Source: Falsiroseomonas sp035644895
Lineage (GTDB): Bacteria; Pseudomonadota; Alphaproteobacteria; Acetobacterales; Acetobacteraceae
Reading direction: 5' to 3'
NCBI GenBank assembly: GCA_035644895.1
Contig: DASQNQ010000037.1
Span: forward strand, 1 to 7,597
DNA: 7,597 nucleotides
The notes under the pieces were generated by a model. The model saw only the letters and a program-made list of their open reading frames with translations, had not been told where the DNA came from and searched no databases. Below are positions 1-7,597 of the stretch, piece by piece (the first letter of the stretch is position 1; every line of letters starts with the position of its first letter). Position numbers and translations under genes: made by a program.

Positions 1-482
1 GCGGGCGCGGCGGGCTGCTGCGCCGGCGCGGCGGCGGGCGCGGCCTTCGGCGCGGCCTGCTGCGTCCCGCCGGCCATCGCCGCCTCGATGTCGGACTTCA
101 CGATGCGGGCGTTCGGCCCAGTGCCCTTCACGCGGCCGAGGTCGATGCCGGCCTGGCTCGCCATCCGCCGTGCAAGCGGCGAGGCGAAGATCCGCTCCGC
201 GGTGGCATGGCCATTGGCCATGGGCGCTGCGGGCGCGGGCGCCTTTGGGGCCGGGGCCGTCGCGGCGGGCTGCTGCGCCGGCGCGGCGGCGGGAGCGGCC
301 TCCGGCGCGGCCGGCTGCGTCCCGCCGGCCATCGCCGCCTCGATGTCGGACTTCACGATGCGGCCGTTCGGCCCGCTGCCCTTGACGCGGCCGAGGTCGA
401 TGCCGGCCTGGCTCGCCATGCGCCGCGCGAGCGGAGAGGCGAAGACGCGCTCCGCGCCGGCCCCCGCATGACCATTCGCCAT
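1..482 (-). repeat. Tandem in-frame direct repeat in pdhC (PSBD plus linker, 255-base period)
   Basis: Two head-to-tail copies: upstream unit 222-482 (starts at M118 of PdhC) and downstream unit ending at 221 (starts at M205) and running to the window edge. Bases 61-200 match 316-455 at an offset of 255, with 10 mismatches in 140 by hand count. The stretch 6-38 is identical to 261-293. Each unit encodes MANGHA, a PSBD and the linker AAPAAAPAQQPAA. The units differ near the front (GHAGAGAER against GHATAER), so the starts are 87 residues apart while the domain cores are 85 apart. Mismatches are scattered and several change residues. This fits an older duplication rather than an assembly error. 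Confidence 0.93.
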
Positions 483-833
483 GGGAGCAGGCGCTGGGGC
501 CGGCGGCGCGTCCGTCTTGGGCGTGGCGGAAGCGGGCGCCGGTCCGGCCGCGGGGGCGGGCTTCGGCGCGGGCGCCGCGTCGGCCGACTCGCCCGGCTCG
601 ACCAGCACGGCGATCACGTCGTTGACCTTCACGTTGGCGGTGCCGCCAGGGACCAGGATCTTGCCCAGCACTCCCTCGTCCACCGCCTCGACCTCCATGG
701 TCGCCTTGTCGGTTTCGATCTCCGCGATGATGTCCCCGGCCTTGACGGGCTCGCCCTCGTTCTTCAGCCAGCGCGCCAGCGTGCCCTCCGTCATGGTGGG
801 CGAAAGGGCCGGCATCAGGATGTTCGTCGCCAT
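1..833 (-). CDS. pdhC: Dihydrolipoyl acetyltransferase (E2 of pyruvate dehydrogenase), 5' part, with duplicated subunit-binding domain
   Basis: E2 core subunit of the cytoplasmic pyruvate dehydrogenase complex. It passes the acetyl group from E1 to CoA by way of a swinging lipoyl arm. The frame is open from the ATG at 831-833 to the window edge (277 codons). Residues 1-77 are a lipoyl domain with the motif IETDKATME, lipoyl-lysine K43. An Ala/Pro-rich linker follows (about 80-127). Next comes a peripheral subunit-binding domain (PSBD) at about 128-168 (FASPLARRMA, GSGPNGRIV), a second Ala/Pro linker (169-212), a second PSBD at about 213-253 (FASPLARRMA, GTGPNARIV), and a third Ala/Pro/Gln linker cut by the edge. 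E2 proteins normally carry one PSBD, so the duplication is odd. The acetyltransferase domain (expected His/Asp near HxxxDG) lies outside the window. A strong ribosome binding site precedes the start, which is 15 bases after the pdhB stop. The identity as PDH rather than another 2-oxoacid dehydrogenase E2 rests on the adjacent pdhA and pdhB. Confidence 0.95.
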   Translation of the reverse strand, partial: MATNILMPALSPTMTEGTLARWLKNEGEPVKAGDIIAEIETDKATMEVEAVDEGVLGKILVPGGTANVKVNDVIAVLVEPGESADAAPAPKPAPAAGPAPASATPKTDAPPAPAPAPMANGHAGAGAERVFASPLARRMASQAGIDLGRVKGSGPNGRIVKSDIEAAMAGGTQPAAPEAAPAAAPAQQPAATAPAPKAPAPAAPMANGHATAERIFASPLARRMASQAGIDLGRVKGTGPNARIVKSDIEAAMAGGTQQAAPKAAPAAAPAQQPAAP

Positions 834-841
834 GTCGGTCG

Positions 842-848
842 CCTCCCC
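842..848 (-). promoter_or_regulatory. Ribosome binding site of pdhC
   Basis: On the minus strand the bases GGGGAGG follow the pdhB stop codon directly and lie 8 bases before the pdhC ATG. This fixes the pdhC start and shows that pdhC is translated from its own strong site within the pdh transcript. Confidence 0.8.
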
Positions 849-2288
849 CTACTTGTAGGTCACGCGGCGCGCAGCCTCGATCACCTGCTCGAGCCGCGGC
901 AGCGCCAGCTTCTCCAGGTTCGCGGCATAGGGCATCGGCACGTCCGCGCCGTGCACCCGCACCGGCGGCGCGTCGAGGTGGTCGAAGGCAGTCTCCATCA
1001 TGCGCATCGCGACCTCGGTCCCGATGTTGCCGTAGGGCCAGCCCTCCTCCACCGTCACCAGCCGGTTCGTCTTCATCACCGACCGGGCAATCGTCTCCGT
1101 GTCCAGTGGGCGCAGCGAGCGGAGATTGACCACCTCCGCGCTGATGCCCATGCCGGCGAGCTGCTCGGCCGCCTGCATCGCGAGCCCGACGGTGATGGAG
1201 TACGCGACGACCGTCACGTCCGACCCCTCGCGCTCCACCTTCGCCTTGCCGATCGGCAGGATGAAGTCCTCATCGGTGGGGCAGTCGAAGGTCTGGCCGT
1301 AGAGGATCTCGTTCTCGAGAAAAATGACCGGGTTCGGGTCGCGGATCGCGGCGCGAAGCAGGCCCTTCGCATCGGCCGCCGACCAGGGCGCCAGCACCTT
1401 CAGCCCGGGGATCTGCGCATACCAGGCCGAGTAGTCCTGGCTGTGCTGCGCCGCGACGCGCGCCGCCGCGCCGTTCGGCCCGCGGAAGACGATCGGGCAG
1501 CCGAGCTGCCCGCCGCTCATGTACAGCGTCTTGGCGGCGCTGTTGATGATGTGGTCGATCGCCTGCATCGAGAAATTGAAGGTCATGAACTCGACGATCG
1601 GCTTCAGCCCCGTGAAGGCGGCACCGACGGCCATGCCGGTGAACCCGTGCTCGGTGATCGGCATGTCGATCACGCGCTTCGCCCCGAACTCGTCGAGCAG
1701 CCCCTGGCTGATCTTGTAGGCGCCCTGGTACTGGGCGACCTCCTCGCCCATCAGGAACACCTCCGGATCCCGCCGCATCTCGGCTGCCATCGCGTCGCGC
1801 AGCGCCTCGCGCACCGTGATGGGCTTCGTCGGGCCCCAGTCCTTCTCGACCGACGCCGTGGCAGCGGCCTGGGCGGCGACGCCCTCTTTCCGGTCGCGGC
1901 CGTGCTGCGCCACCGCGCCGTAATCCTCCGCGGAGGGCAGCGGCGCGCCGCGTTCGCGCTGCGCCGGGTCCTTGTCCACCGGCGCGGTGCCGTGCTGGCC
2001 GGGCTGCGCCGCCTGGGGCACTACCGCCCCGGCCCCTTGCGCCGCACCCGCGCCGCCGTTCAGCTCGGCGATCGGCGTGTTGACCGCCACACCCTCCGTG
2101 CCCTCCGGCACCAGGATGCGGGTGAGCTGCCCCTCATCCACCGCCTCGACCTCCATGGTCGCCTTGTCGGTCTCGATCTCGGCGATGATGTCGCCGGCCT
2201 TCACTTGCTCCCCCTCCTGCTTCAGCCAGCGGGAGAGCTTGCCCTCGGTCATGGTGGGCGAGAGGGCAGGCATCAGGATCTGCGTCAT
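849..2288 (-). CDS. pdhB: Pyruvate dehydrogenase E1 beta subunit with N-terminal lipoyl domain
   Basis: Beta subunit of the thiamine-diphosphate-dependent E1, which with PdhA decarboxylates pyruvate and acetylates the E2 lipoyl group. It has 479 residues, longer than plain E1-beta proteins (about 325-330), because residues 1-76 form a lipoyl domain (MPALSPTMTEG, IETDKATME, lipoyl-lysine K42). A low-complexity linker rich in Ala, Gln and Gly covers 77-149. The E1-beta body begins near 150 with PITVREALRDAM, followed by MGEEVAQYQGAYK (179-191, holding the cofactor-contacting Glu), the MPITEHGFTGMAVGAA region (209-224), FRGPNG (268-273) and a C-terminal transketolase-type domain (VEEGWPYGNIG, 413-423). 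A lipoyl-E1-beta fusion is a known arrangement in alphaproteobacteria. The ATG lies 2 bases after the pdhA stop, with GAGG inside the end of pdhA as a modest ribosome binding site, so translation is probably coupled. The lipoyl domain closely resembles that of PdhC. Confidence 0.97.
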   Translation of the reverse strand: MTQILMPALSPTMTEGKLSRWLKQEGEQVKAGDIIAEIETDKATMEVEAVDEGQLTRILVPEGTEGVAVNTPIAELNGGAGAAQGAGAVVPQAAQPGQHGTAPVDKDPAQRERGAPLPSAEDYGAVAQHGRDRKEGVAAQAAATASVEKDWGPTKPITVREALRDAMAAEMRRDPEVFLMGEEVAQYQGAYKISQGLLDEFGAKRVIDMPITEHGFTGMAVGAAFTGLKPIVEFMTFNFSMQAIDHIINSAAKTLYMSGGQLGCPIVFRGPNGAAARVAAQHSQDYSAWYAQIPGLKVLAPWSAADAKGLLRAAIRDPNPVIFLENEILYGQTFDCPTDEDFILPIGKAKVEREGSDVTVVAYSITVGLAMQAAEQLAGMGISAEVVNLRSLRPLDTETIARSVMKTNRLVTVEEGWPYGNIGTEVAMRMMETAFDHLDAPPVRVHGADVPMPYAANLEKLALPRLEQVIEAARRVTYK

Positions 2289-2290
2289 GG

Positions 2291-3307
2291 TCAGCGGGCC
2301 TCGATCAGCACGTCGGTCCAGAGCTCGGCCTCATCCGGCTCGGGGGAGGTCTGGGCGAACTCGGCGCTGTCCTGGACGATCGCCTTCACCTCGTCGTCGA
2401 TCGTCTTGAGCTCGGCCTCCGTGACCTCGTACTGCTCGAGCAGCGACTTGCGTGCGGTCTCGATGCAGTCGTTCTGCTCTCGCATCTTCTGCACTTCCTC
2501 CCGCGTCCGGTACTTGGCAGGGTCGGACATGGAGTGGCCGCGGTAGCGGTAGGTCTTCATCTCCAGCAGGTACGGGCCCTTGCCCTCCCGGCAGTGGGCG
2601 ACGGCACGCTCCCCGGCCTCGCGCACCGAGGTCACGTCCATGCCGTTCACCTGCTCGCCCGGGATGCCCCAGGGCGCGCCGTTCTTCGACAGGTCCTTGG
2701 ACGCCGAGGCGCGCTCGACGCTCGTGCCCATGCCGTACTTGTTGTTCTCGATGATGAAGATCACAGGCAGCTTGATCAGCGCCGCGAGGTTGAAGCTCTC
2801 GAACACCTGGCCCTGGTTCGACGCGCCCTCCCCGAAGTAGGTGAGGGCGACGTTGCCGTTGTCGCGGTACCAATTCGCGAATGCCAGGCCGGCGCCGAGC
2901 GCCACCTGCGCGCCCACGATGCCGTGGCCCCCGTAGAAGCCCTTCTCGCGGCTGAACATGTGCATGGAGCCGCCCTTGCCGCGGGAGTAGCCGCCGGCCC
3001 GGCCGGTCAGCTCCGCCATCACGCCCCGGGCCTCCATGCCGGTGGCCAGCATGTGGCCGTGGTCACGGTAGGAGGTAATGACCTGGTCGCCAGGCTTCAG
3101 GCACATCTGCATGCCCACCACCACCGCCTCCTGGCCGATGTAGAGGTGGCAGAAACCGCCGATCAGGCCCATGCCGTAGAGCTGCCCGGCCTTCTCCTCG
3201 AACCGTCGGATCAGCAGCATGTCCCGGTAGGCCCGCAGCATCTCCTCGCGCGTGAAGGCGGGGTCGCGGCCCTTACCCCGTGGCTTGCGGGACACGGTCT
3301 CGGCCAT
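2291..3307 (-). CDS. pdhA: Pyruvate dehydrogenase E1 alpha subunit
   Basis: Alpha subunit of the alpha2beta2 E1, binding thiamine diphosphate together with PdhB. It has 338 residues, usual for bacterial E1-alpha. Landmarks are LLIRRFEEKAGQLYGMG (31-47), FCHLYIGQEA (52-61), SYRDHGH (79-85), the GGSMHMF stretch (112-118), the cofactor motif from GEG (159-161) to ENN (187-189), and the loop YRYRGHSMSDP (253-263), which corresponds to the phosphorylation loop of mitochondrial E1-alpha. The cofactor motif normally starts GDG. Here the codon is GAG, giving GEG, a conservative change of the metal-ligand position. I chose the ATG at 3305-3307 because AGGAGA lies 7 bases upstream. An in-frame ATG at 3338-3340 has no such site and would add 11 atypical residues. 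The gene heads a tight pdhA-pdhB-pdhC set and is preceded by the largest spacer of the window. Confidence 0.97.
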   Translation of the reverse strand: MAETVSRKPRGKGRDPAFTREEMLRAYRDMLLIRRFEEKAGQLYGMGLIGGFCHLYIGQEAVVVGMQMCLKPGDQVITSYRDHGHMLATGMEARGVMAELTGRAGGYSRGKGGSMHMFSREKGFYGGHGIVGAQVALGAGLAFANWYRDNGNVALTYFGEGASNQGQVFESFNLAALIKLPVIFIIENNKYGMGTSVERASASKDLSKNGAPWGIPGEQVNGMDVTSVREAGERAVAHCREGKGPYLLEMKTYRYRGHSMSDPAKYRTREEVQKMREQNDCIETARKSLLEQYEVTEAELKTIDDEVKAIVQDSAEFAQTSPEPDEAELWTDVLIEAR

Positions 3308-3314
3308 GTGGCAG

Positions 3315-3320
3315 TCTCCT
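3315..3320 (-). promoter_or_regulatory. Ribosome binding site of pdhA
   Basis: AGGAGA on the minus strand, 7 bases before the ATG at 3305-3307. It decides that start over the in-frame ATG 33 bases further upstream. Confidence 0.8.
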
Positions 3321-3356
3321 CGGCTCGGCTTGCCGCGCATCTACGCGGGACCCGAC

Positions 3357-3377
3357 GGGTGCGCAAGCCACGCACCC
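3357..3377 (-). repeat. Inverted repeat, possible hairpin in the pdhA leader
   Basis: Perfect 7-base arms GGGTGCG and CGCACCC around a 7-base loop. It lies about 50 bases upstream of the pdhA start. No T run follows on the minus strand, so it does not look like an intrinsic terminator. It could be an RNA hairpin in the leader or a chance GC-rich pairing. Confidence 0.5.
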
Positions 3378-3391
3378 TGGCCAAGAAGCGA

Positions 3392-3402
3392 GTTGCTGCA
3401 AC
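3392..3402. repeat. Short palindrome GTTGC-N-GCAAC upstream of pdhA
   Basis: Perfect 5-base arms around one central base. Its size and symmetry are compatible with a dimeric repressor site. I cannot assign it to a known regulator. Confidence 0.4.
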
Positions 3403-3414
3403 GCAAAACGGAAA

Positions 3415-3433
3415 TTAACCGCGGAACGGTTAA
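3415..3433. repeat. Inverted repeat TTAACCG-N5-CGGTTAA upstream of pdhA, candidate operator
   Basis: Perfect 7-base arms separated by 5 bases (CGGAA), about 110 bases before the pdhA ATG. Its right arm also lies within the palindrome GGTTAACC (3428-3435). AT-containing symmetric elements are rare in this DNA, which makes a protein-binding site plausible. The cognate regulator is unknown. Confidence 0.45.
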
Positions 3434-3469
3434 CCTCCGTCCCGACGCGCGAGGGTGTCTTTCGGGCGC

Positions 3470-3832
3470 CTAGAAGAGACGCCGATCGGCGCCGTAGGGC
3501 ACCACGATCTCGTCGCGGCCAACCATGTTGAGCAACTGCCGCGCACGCTCGTCCAGCTGGTCGCGATCGACACGGTCGCCGCGCAGGCCCACCACGCGCC
3601 GCTCCGTCGCCGCCAGCTCGGCCTGCGCGCGGCCCAGCTCCACCCGGGCCTCAACGATCTGCTCATGCCGGCGTTCCTGGGCGATCAGCCCCCGCTCGCC
3701 ATGCACGGCATGCCAGACGAAGTAGACCGACACTCCGAGGAAGGCGAAGGGCAGCAAGATGGCGCGCAGCTTGCGGCGCCAGCCGCCCCGCTCCGCATGG
3801 CGCCCGGCGCCACGCAGCCTCACATCCGACAT
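3470..3832 (-). CDS. ftsB: Septum formation initiator (FtsB/DivIC-like) protein
   Basis: Small single-pass inner-membrane divisome protein. The family works with FtsL and FtsQ to link the early Z-ring to septal wall synthesis. It has 120 residues: a basic cytoplasmic N-terminus (1-23, many Arg), one membrane segment at about 24-44 (AILLPFAFLGVSVYFVW), then a periplasmic heptad-type coiled coil rich in Glu, Arg, Ala and Leu (about 48-87), and a tail with DQLDERARQLLNMVGRDEIV (91-110), which is characteristic of the alphaproteobacterial family members. The ATG at 3830-3832 has AGGGGA 8 bases upstream. A longer TTG-initiated reading from 3895 lacks support. Its position between eno and pdhA matches the gene order I know from alphaproteobacteria, which supports the call despite low sequence conservation in this family. 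The symbol is by family and context, not by direct identity. Confidence 0.88.
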   Translation of the reverse strand: MSDVRLRGAGRHAERGGWRRKLRAILLPFAFLGVSVYFVWHAVHGERGLIAQERRHEQIVEARVELGRAQAELAATERRVVGLRGDRVDRDQLDERARQLLNMVGRDEIVVPYGADRRLF

Positions 3833-3962
3833 ACGTCGATTCCCCTGGATCCAGGCGTCCCTGCCGACGCGGCCCCCCGCCGCGCCATGCAACAATGAAA
3901 CGCCAAGTACGAGCGCATGTCCAGCAAGATCACGCGTCGGTGAGCAACCTGCCCTGGATTTG
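3833..3962 (-). promoter_or_regulatory. Spacer between eno and the ftsB-like gene
   Basis: 130 bases without a supported gene. On the minus strand TTGACA (3961-3966), a perfect -35 hexamer, overlaps the eno stop codon, but no convincing -10 hexamer lies 16-18 bases further on, so a promoter is only possible. The spacer also holds the ribosome binding site AGGGGA (3841-3846), a 12-base palindrome overlapping it (3844-3855), and a GANTC site (3838-3842), the target of the alphaproteobacterial CcrM methylase. Confidence 0.3.
3844..3855. repeat. 12-base perfect palindrome next to the ftsB ribosome binding site
   Basis: CCTGGATCCAGG is fully self-complementary and shares three bases with the AGGGGA ribosome binding site of the ftsB-like gene. 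As RNA it could form a 4-bp stem with a GATC loop, which is weak. As DNA it could be a protein site. Chance is also possible. Confidence 0.5.
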
Positions 3963-5240
<1,278 letters not shown>

Positions 5241-5247
5241 GGGGGTA

Positions 5248-5252
5248 CTCCC
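5248..5252 (-). promoter_or_regulatory. Ribosome binding site of eno
   Basis: GGGAG on the minus strand, 7 bases before the ATG at 5238-5240. It supports the family-typical start rather than the longer open frame reaching into pyrG. Confidence 0.7.
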
Positions 5253-5316
5253 GGCGGCCTGTGGATGTTGCGGGGCGATTAGCGGCCCGGCAACCGCGGG
5301 GCAAGCCCGGCGCGGA

Positions 5317-6948
<1,632 letters not shown>

Positions 6949-7062
6949 GGAGGGCCCTCATAGCGAAAGGCCGCGCCCGCGGATACCCGCGGCGGGCGGC
7001 TGGCAGAAATGCCGTGGACGGGTGCGCCGGCGCCCTGGATCACGGGCGCCGACGGGGGCGGG
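6949..7062 (-). promoter_or_regulatory. Spacer between secG and pyrG with two GC-rich inverted repeats
   Basis: 114 bases without a supported gene. It contains the strong inverted repeat at 7028-7051 just after secG, a second at 6974-6998 (arms CGCCCGC and GCGGGCG, 11-base loop), and the palindrome GAGGGCCCTC (6950-6959) over the pyrG ribosome binding site. I see no clear promoter hexamers. The region may hold a partial terminator for tpiA-secG and the pyrG leader. Confidence 0.35.
7028..7051 (-). terminator. GC-rich stem-loop after secG, possible terminator or RNA-stabilising hairpin
   Basis: Perfect 8-base arms CGGCGCCC and GGGCGCCG around an 8-base loop, starting 11 bases after the secG stop. 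The position is right for a transcription end, but no T run follows on the minus strand. It could instead be a hairpin that only stabilises RNA or slows polymerase within a continuous operon. Confidence 0.4.
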
Positions 7063-7371
7063 CTAGTTCGTCGGCACCGCGGGTGTGGCGGGCGCCGCCG
7101 GTGCGGTCGGCGCCGGCGTGTCGAGGATGGAGCGCTGCGGCGCCTGCCCCTTGCCGAGCATCGCCAGCACCAGGGCAAGCACCATGAACGCCGTGCCGAG
7201 GATGGCGGTGGTGCGCGTCAGCAGGTTGGCCGTGCCCCGCCCCGTCATGAAGGAGCCCATCCCCTGGGAGGAGCCGACGCCGAGCCCCCCACCCTCGCTC
7301 CGCTGGATCAGGATGACCCCGATCAGGGCAAGGGTGACGAGCAGGAACAGGACGAGGACGACGGTTGCCAT
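7063..7371 (-). CDS. secG: Preprotein translocase subunit SecG
   Basis: Small inner-membrane subunit of the SecYEG export channel, which assists SecA-driven movement of preproteins. It has 102 residues. Two membrane segments are visible, at about 3-22 (VVLVLFLLVTLALIGVIL) and 55-72 (TAILGTAFMVLALVLAML). They are joined by a Gly/Ser-rich loop with IQRSEGGGLG (22-31) and the family hallmark GRGTANLLTRTTAIL (44-58). The tail (75-102) is Ala/Pro-rich, as is frequent in alphaproteobacterial SecG. Only a weak ribosome binding site (GAAG) precedes the ATG, so the start rests on the family alignment: the protein begins directly at the first membrane segment. The tpiA stop lies 44 bases upstream; tpiA-secG is a well-known neighbourhood. 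Confidence 0.97.
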   Translation of the reverse strand: MATVVLVLFLLVTLALIGVILIQRSEGGGLGVGSSQGMGSFMTGRGTANLLTRTTAILGTAFMVLALVLAMLGKGQAPQRSILDTPAPTAPAAPATPAVPTN

Positions 7372-7415
7372 GGCGCCGGGCTTCTAGCGCGACCAGCGCC
7401 GCTCCGCCAGCACCC

Positions 7416-7597
7416 TTACGCCTGTGCGGCGCGCGCGATGGCCAGGAAATCCGCCGCCACCAGGCTCGCGCCCCCGACAAGCGCCCCGTCCACGTGCGGC
7501 AGGGCCAGGATCTCGGCGGCGTTGCCCGGCTTGACCGAGCCGCCATAGAGGATGCGGGCCCGCGCGCCCGCCTCCCCGAACCGGGCGGAGAGCGCCC
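7416..7597 (-). CDS. tpiA: Triosephosphate isomerase, C-terminal 60 residues
   Basis: Interconverts dihydroxyacetone phosphate and glyceraldehyde 3-phosphate in glycolysis. Only the 3' end of the gene is in the window; the stop TAA is at 7416-7418 and the frame is open to the edge. The visible part holds the phosphate-binding loop ILYGGSVKPGNAAEIL and the family-typical ending VDGALVGGASL followed by DFLAIARAAQA. The catalytic Lys, His and Glu lie in the missing part. secG follows after 44 bases, so the two are probably cotranscribed. Confidence 0.97.
   Translation of the reverse strand, partial: ALSARFGEAGARARILYGGSVKPGNAAEILALPHVDGALVGGASLVAADFLAIARAAQA

Larger units (their letters stand above)
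3308..3469 (-). promoter_or_regulatory. Spacer upstream of pdhA, probable pdh promoter/operator region
   Basis: This 162-base spacer between the ftsB-like stop and pdhA is the longest in the window and has a locally AT-richer core (about 3385-3435) in otherwise very GC-rich DNA. It holds three inverted repeats: TTAACCG/CGGTTAA (3415-3433), GTTGC/GCAAC (3392-3402) and GGGTGCG/CGCACCC (3357-3377). No confident -35/-10 pair and no intrinsic terminator with a T run is visible. The size, composition and symmetric elements suggest that the pdh genes have their own regulated promoter, but this is inference. Confidence 0.45.

Noticed and set aside
1..482. The PSBD repeat as an assembly artefact or a frameshifted pseudogene
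   Set aside because: The copies differ at scattered positions, including amino-acid changes and a two-residue length difference. The frame stays open through both, and the first copy keeps all motif residues.
207..2546. A 779-codon open frame on the plus strand, antisense to pdhC and pdhB
   Set aside because: Its product is low-complexity, rich in Arg, His, Gly, Asp and Leu, with no recognisable domain. The opposite strand has a clear lipoyl domain and E1-beta. Long antisense frames are common in very GC-rich DNA because stop codons are rare.
3833..3895. N-terminal extension of the ftsB-like gene by a TTG start at 3895
   Set aside because: The internal ATG at 3830-3832 has a good ribosome binding site and gives the usual family length; the extension adds 21 residues with no family features.

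Overview
The window is a GC-rich (by eye near 70%) stretch of a bacterial chromosome in which every supported gene lies on the minus strand. Read in transcription order, from high to low coordinate, the genes are tpiA (3' end only), secG, pyrG, eno, an ftsB-like septum-formation gene, pdhA, pdhB and pdhC (5' part only). This order, together with a PdhB that carries its own N-terminal lipoyl domain and a PdhA/PdhB-type (alpha plus beta) E1, points to an alphaproteobacterium. The composition and protein style suggest a high-GC Rhodospirillales or Acetobacteraceae-like lineage, but that last step is inference.

Layout: 7416-7597 tpiA end; 7063-7371 secG; 6949-7062 a spacer with two GC-rich inverted repeats; 5317-6948 pyrG; 3963-5240 eno; 3833-3962 a spacer with a palindrome that touches the ftsB ribosome binding site; 3470-3832 ftsB-like; 3308-3469 the largest spacer, relatively AT-rich with three inverted repeats, and the likely control region of the pdh genes; 2291-3307 pdhA; 849-2288 pdhB; 1-833 pdhC. 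pdhA, pdhB and pdhC are separated by only 2 and 15 bases and are almost certainly one transcript.

Functionally this is a central-metabolism block. TpiA and enolase are glycolytic. The pdh genes encode the pyruvate dehydrogenase complex, which turns the pyruvate made downstream of enolase into acetyl-CoA. PyrG makes CTP, SecG belongs to the protein-export channel, and the FtsB-like protein belongs to the divisome.

The most unusual thing in the window is in pdhC. The dihydrolipoyl acetyltransferase has two tandem copies of its peripheral subunit-binding domain, each with its linker. The copies are 85 residues (255 bases) apart and about 93% identical in DNA over the core. The second copy has lost a usually conserved glycine. 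The window ends inside the linker after copy two, so a third copy cannot be excluded.
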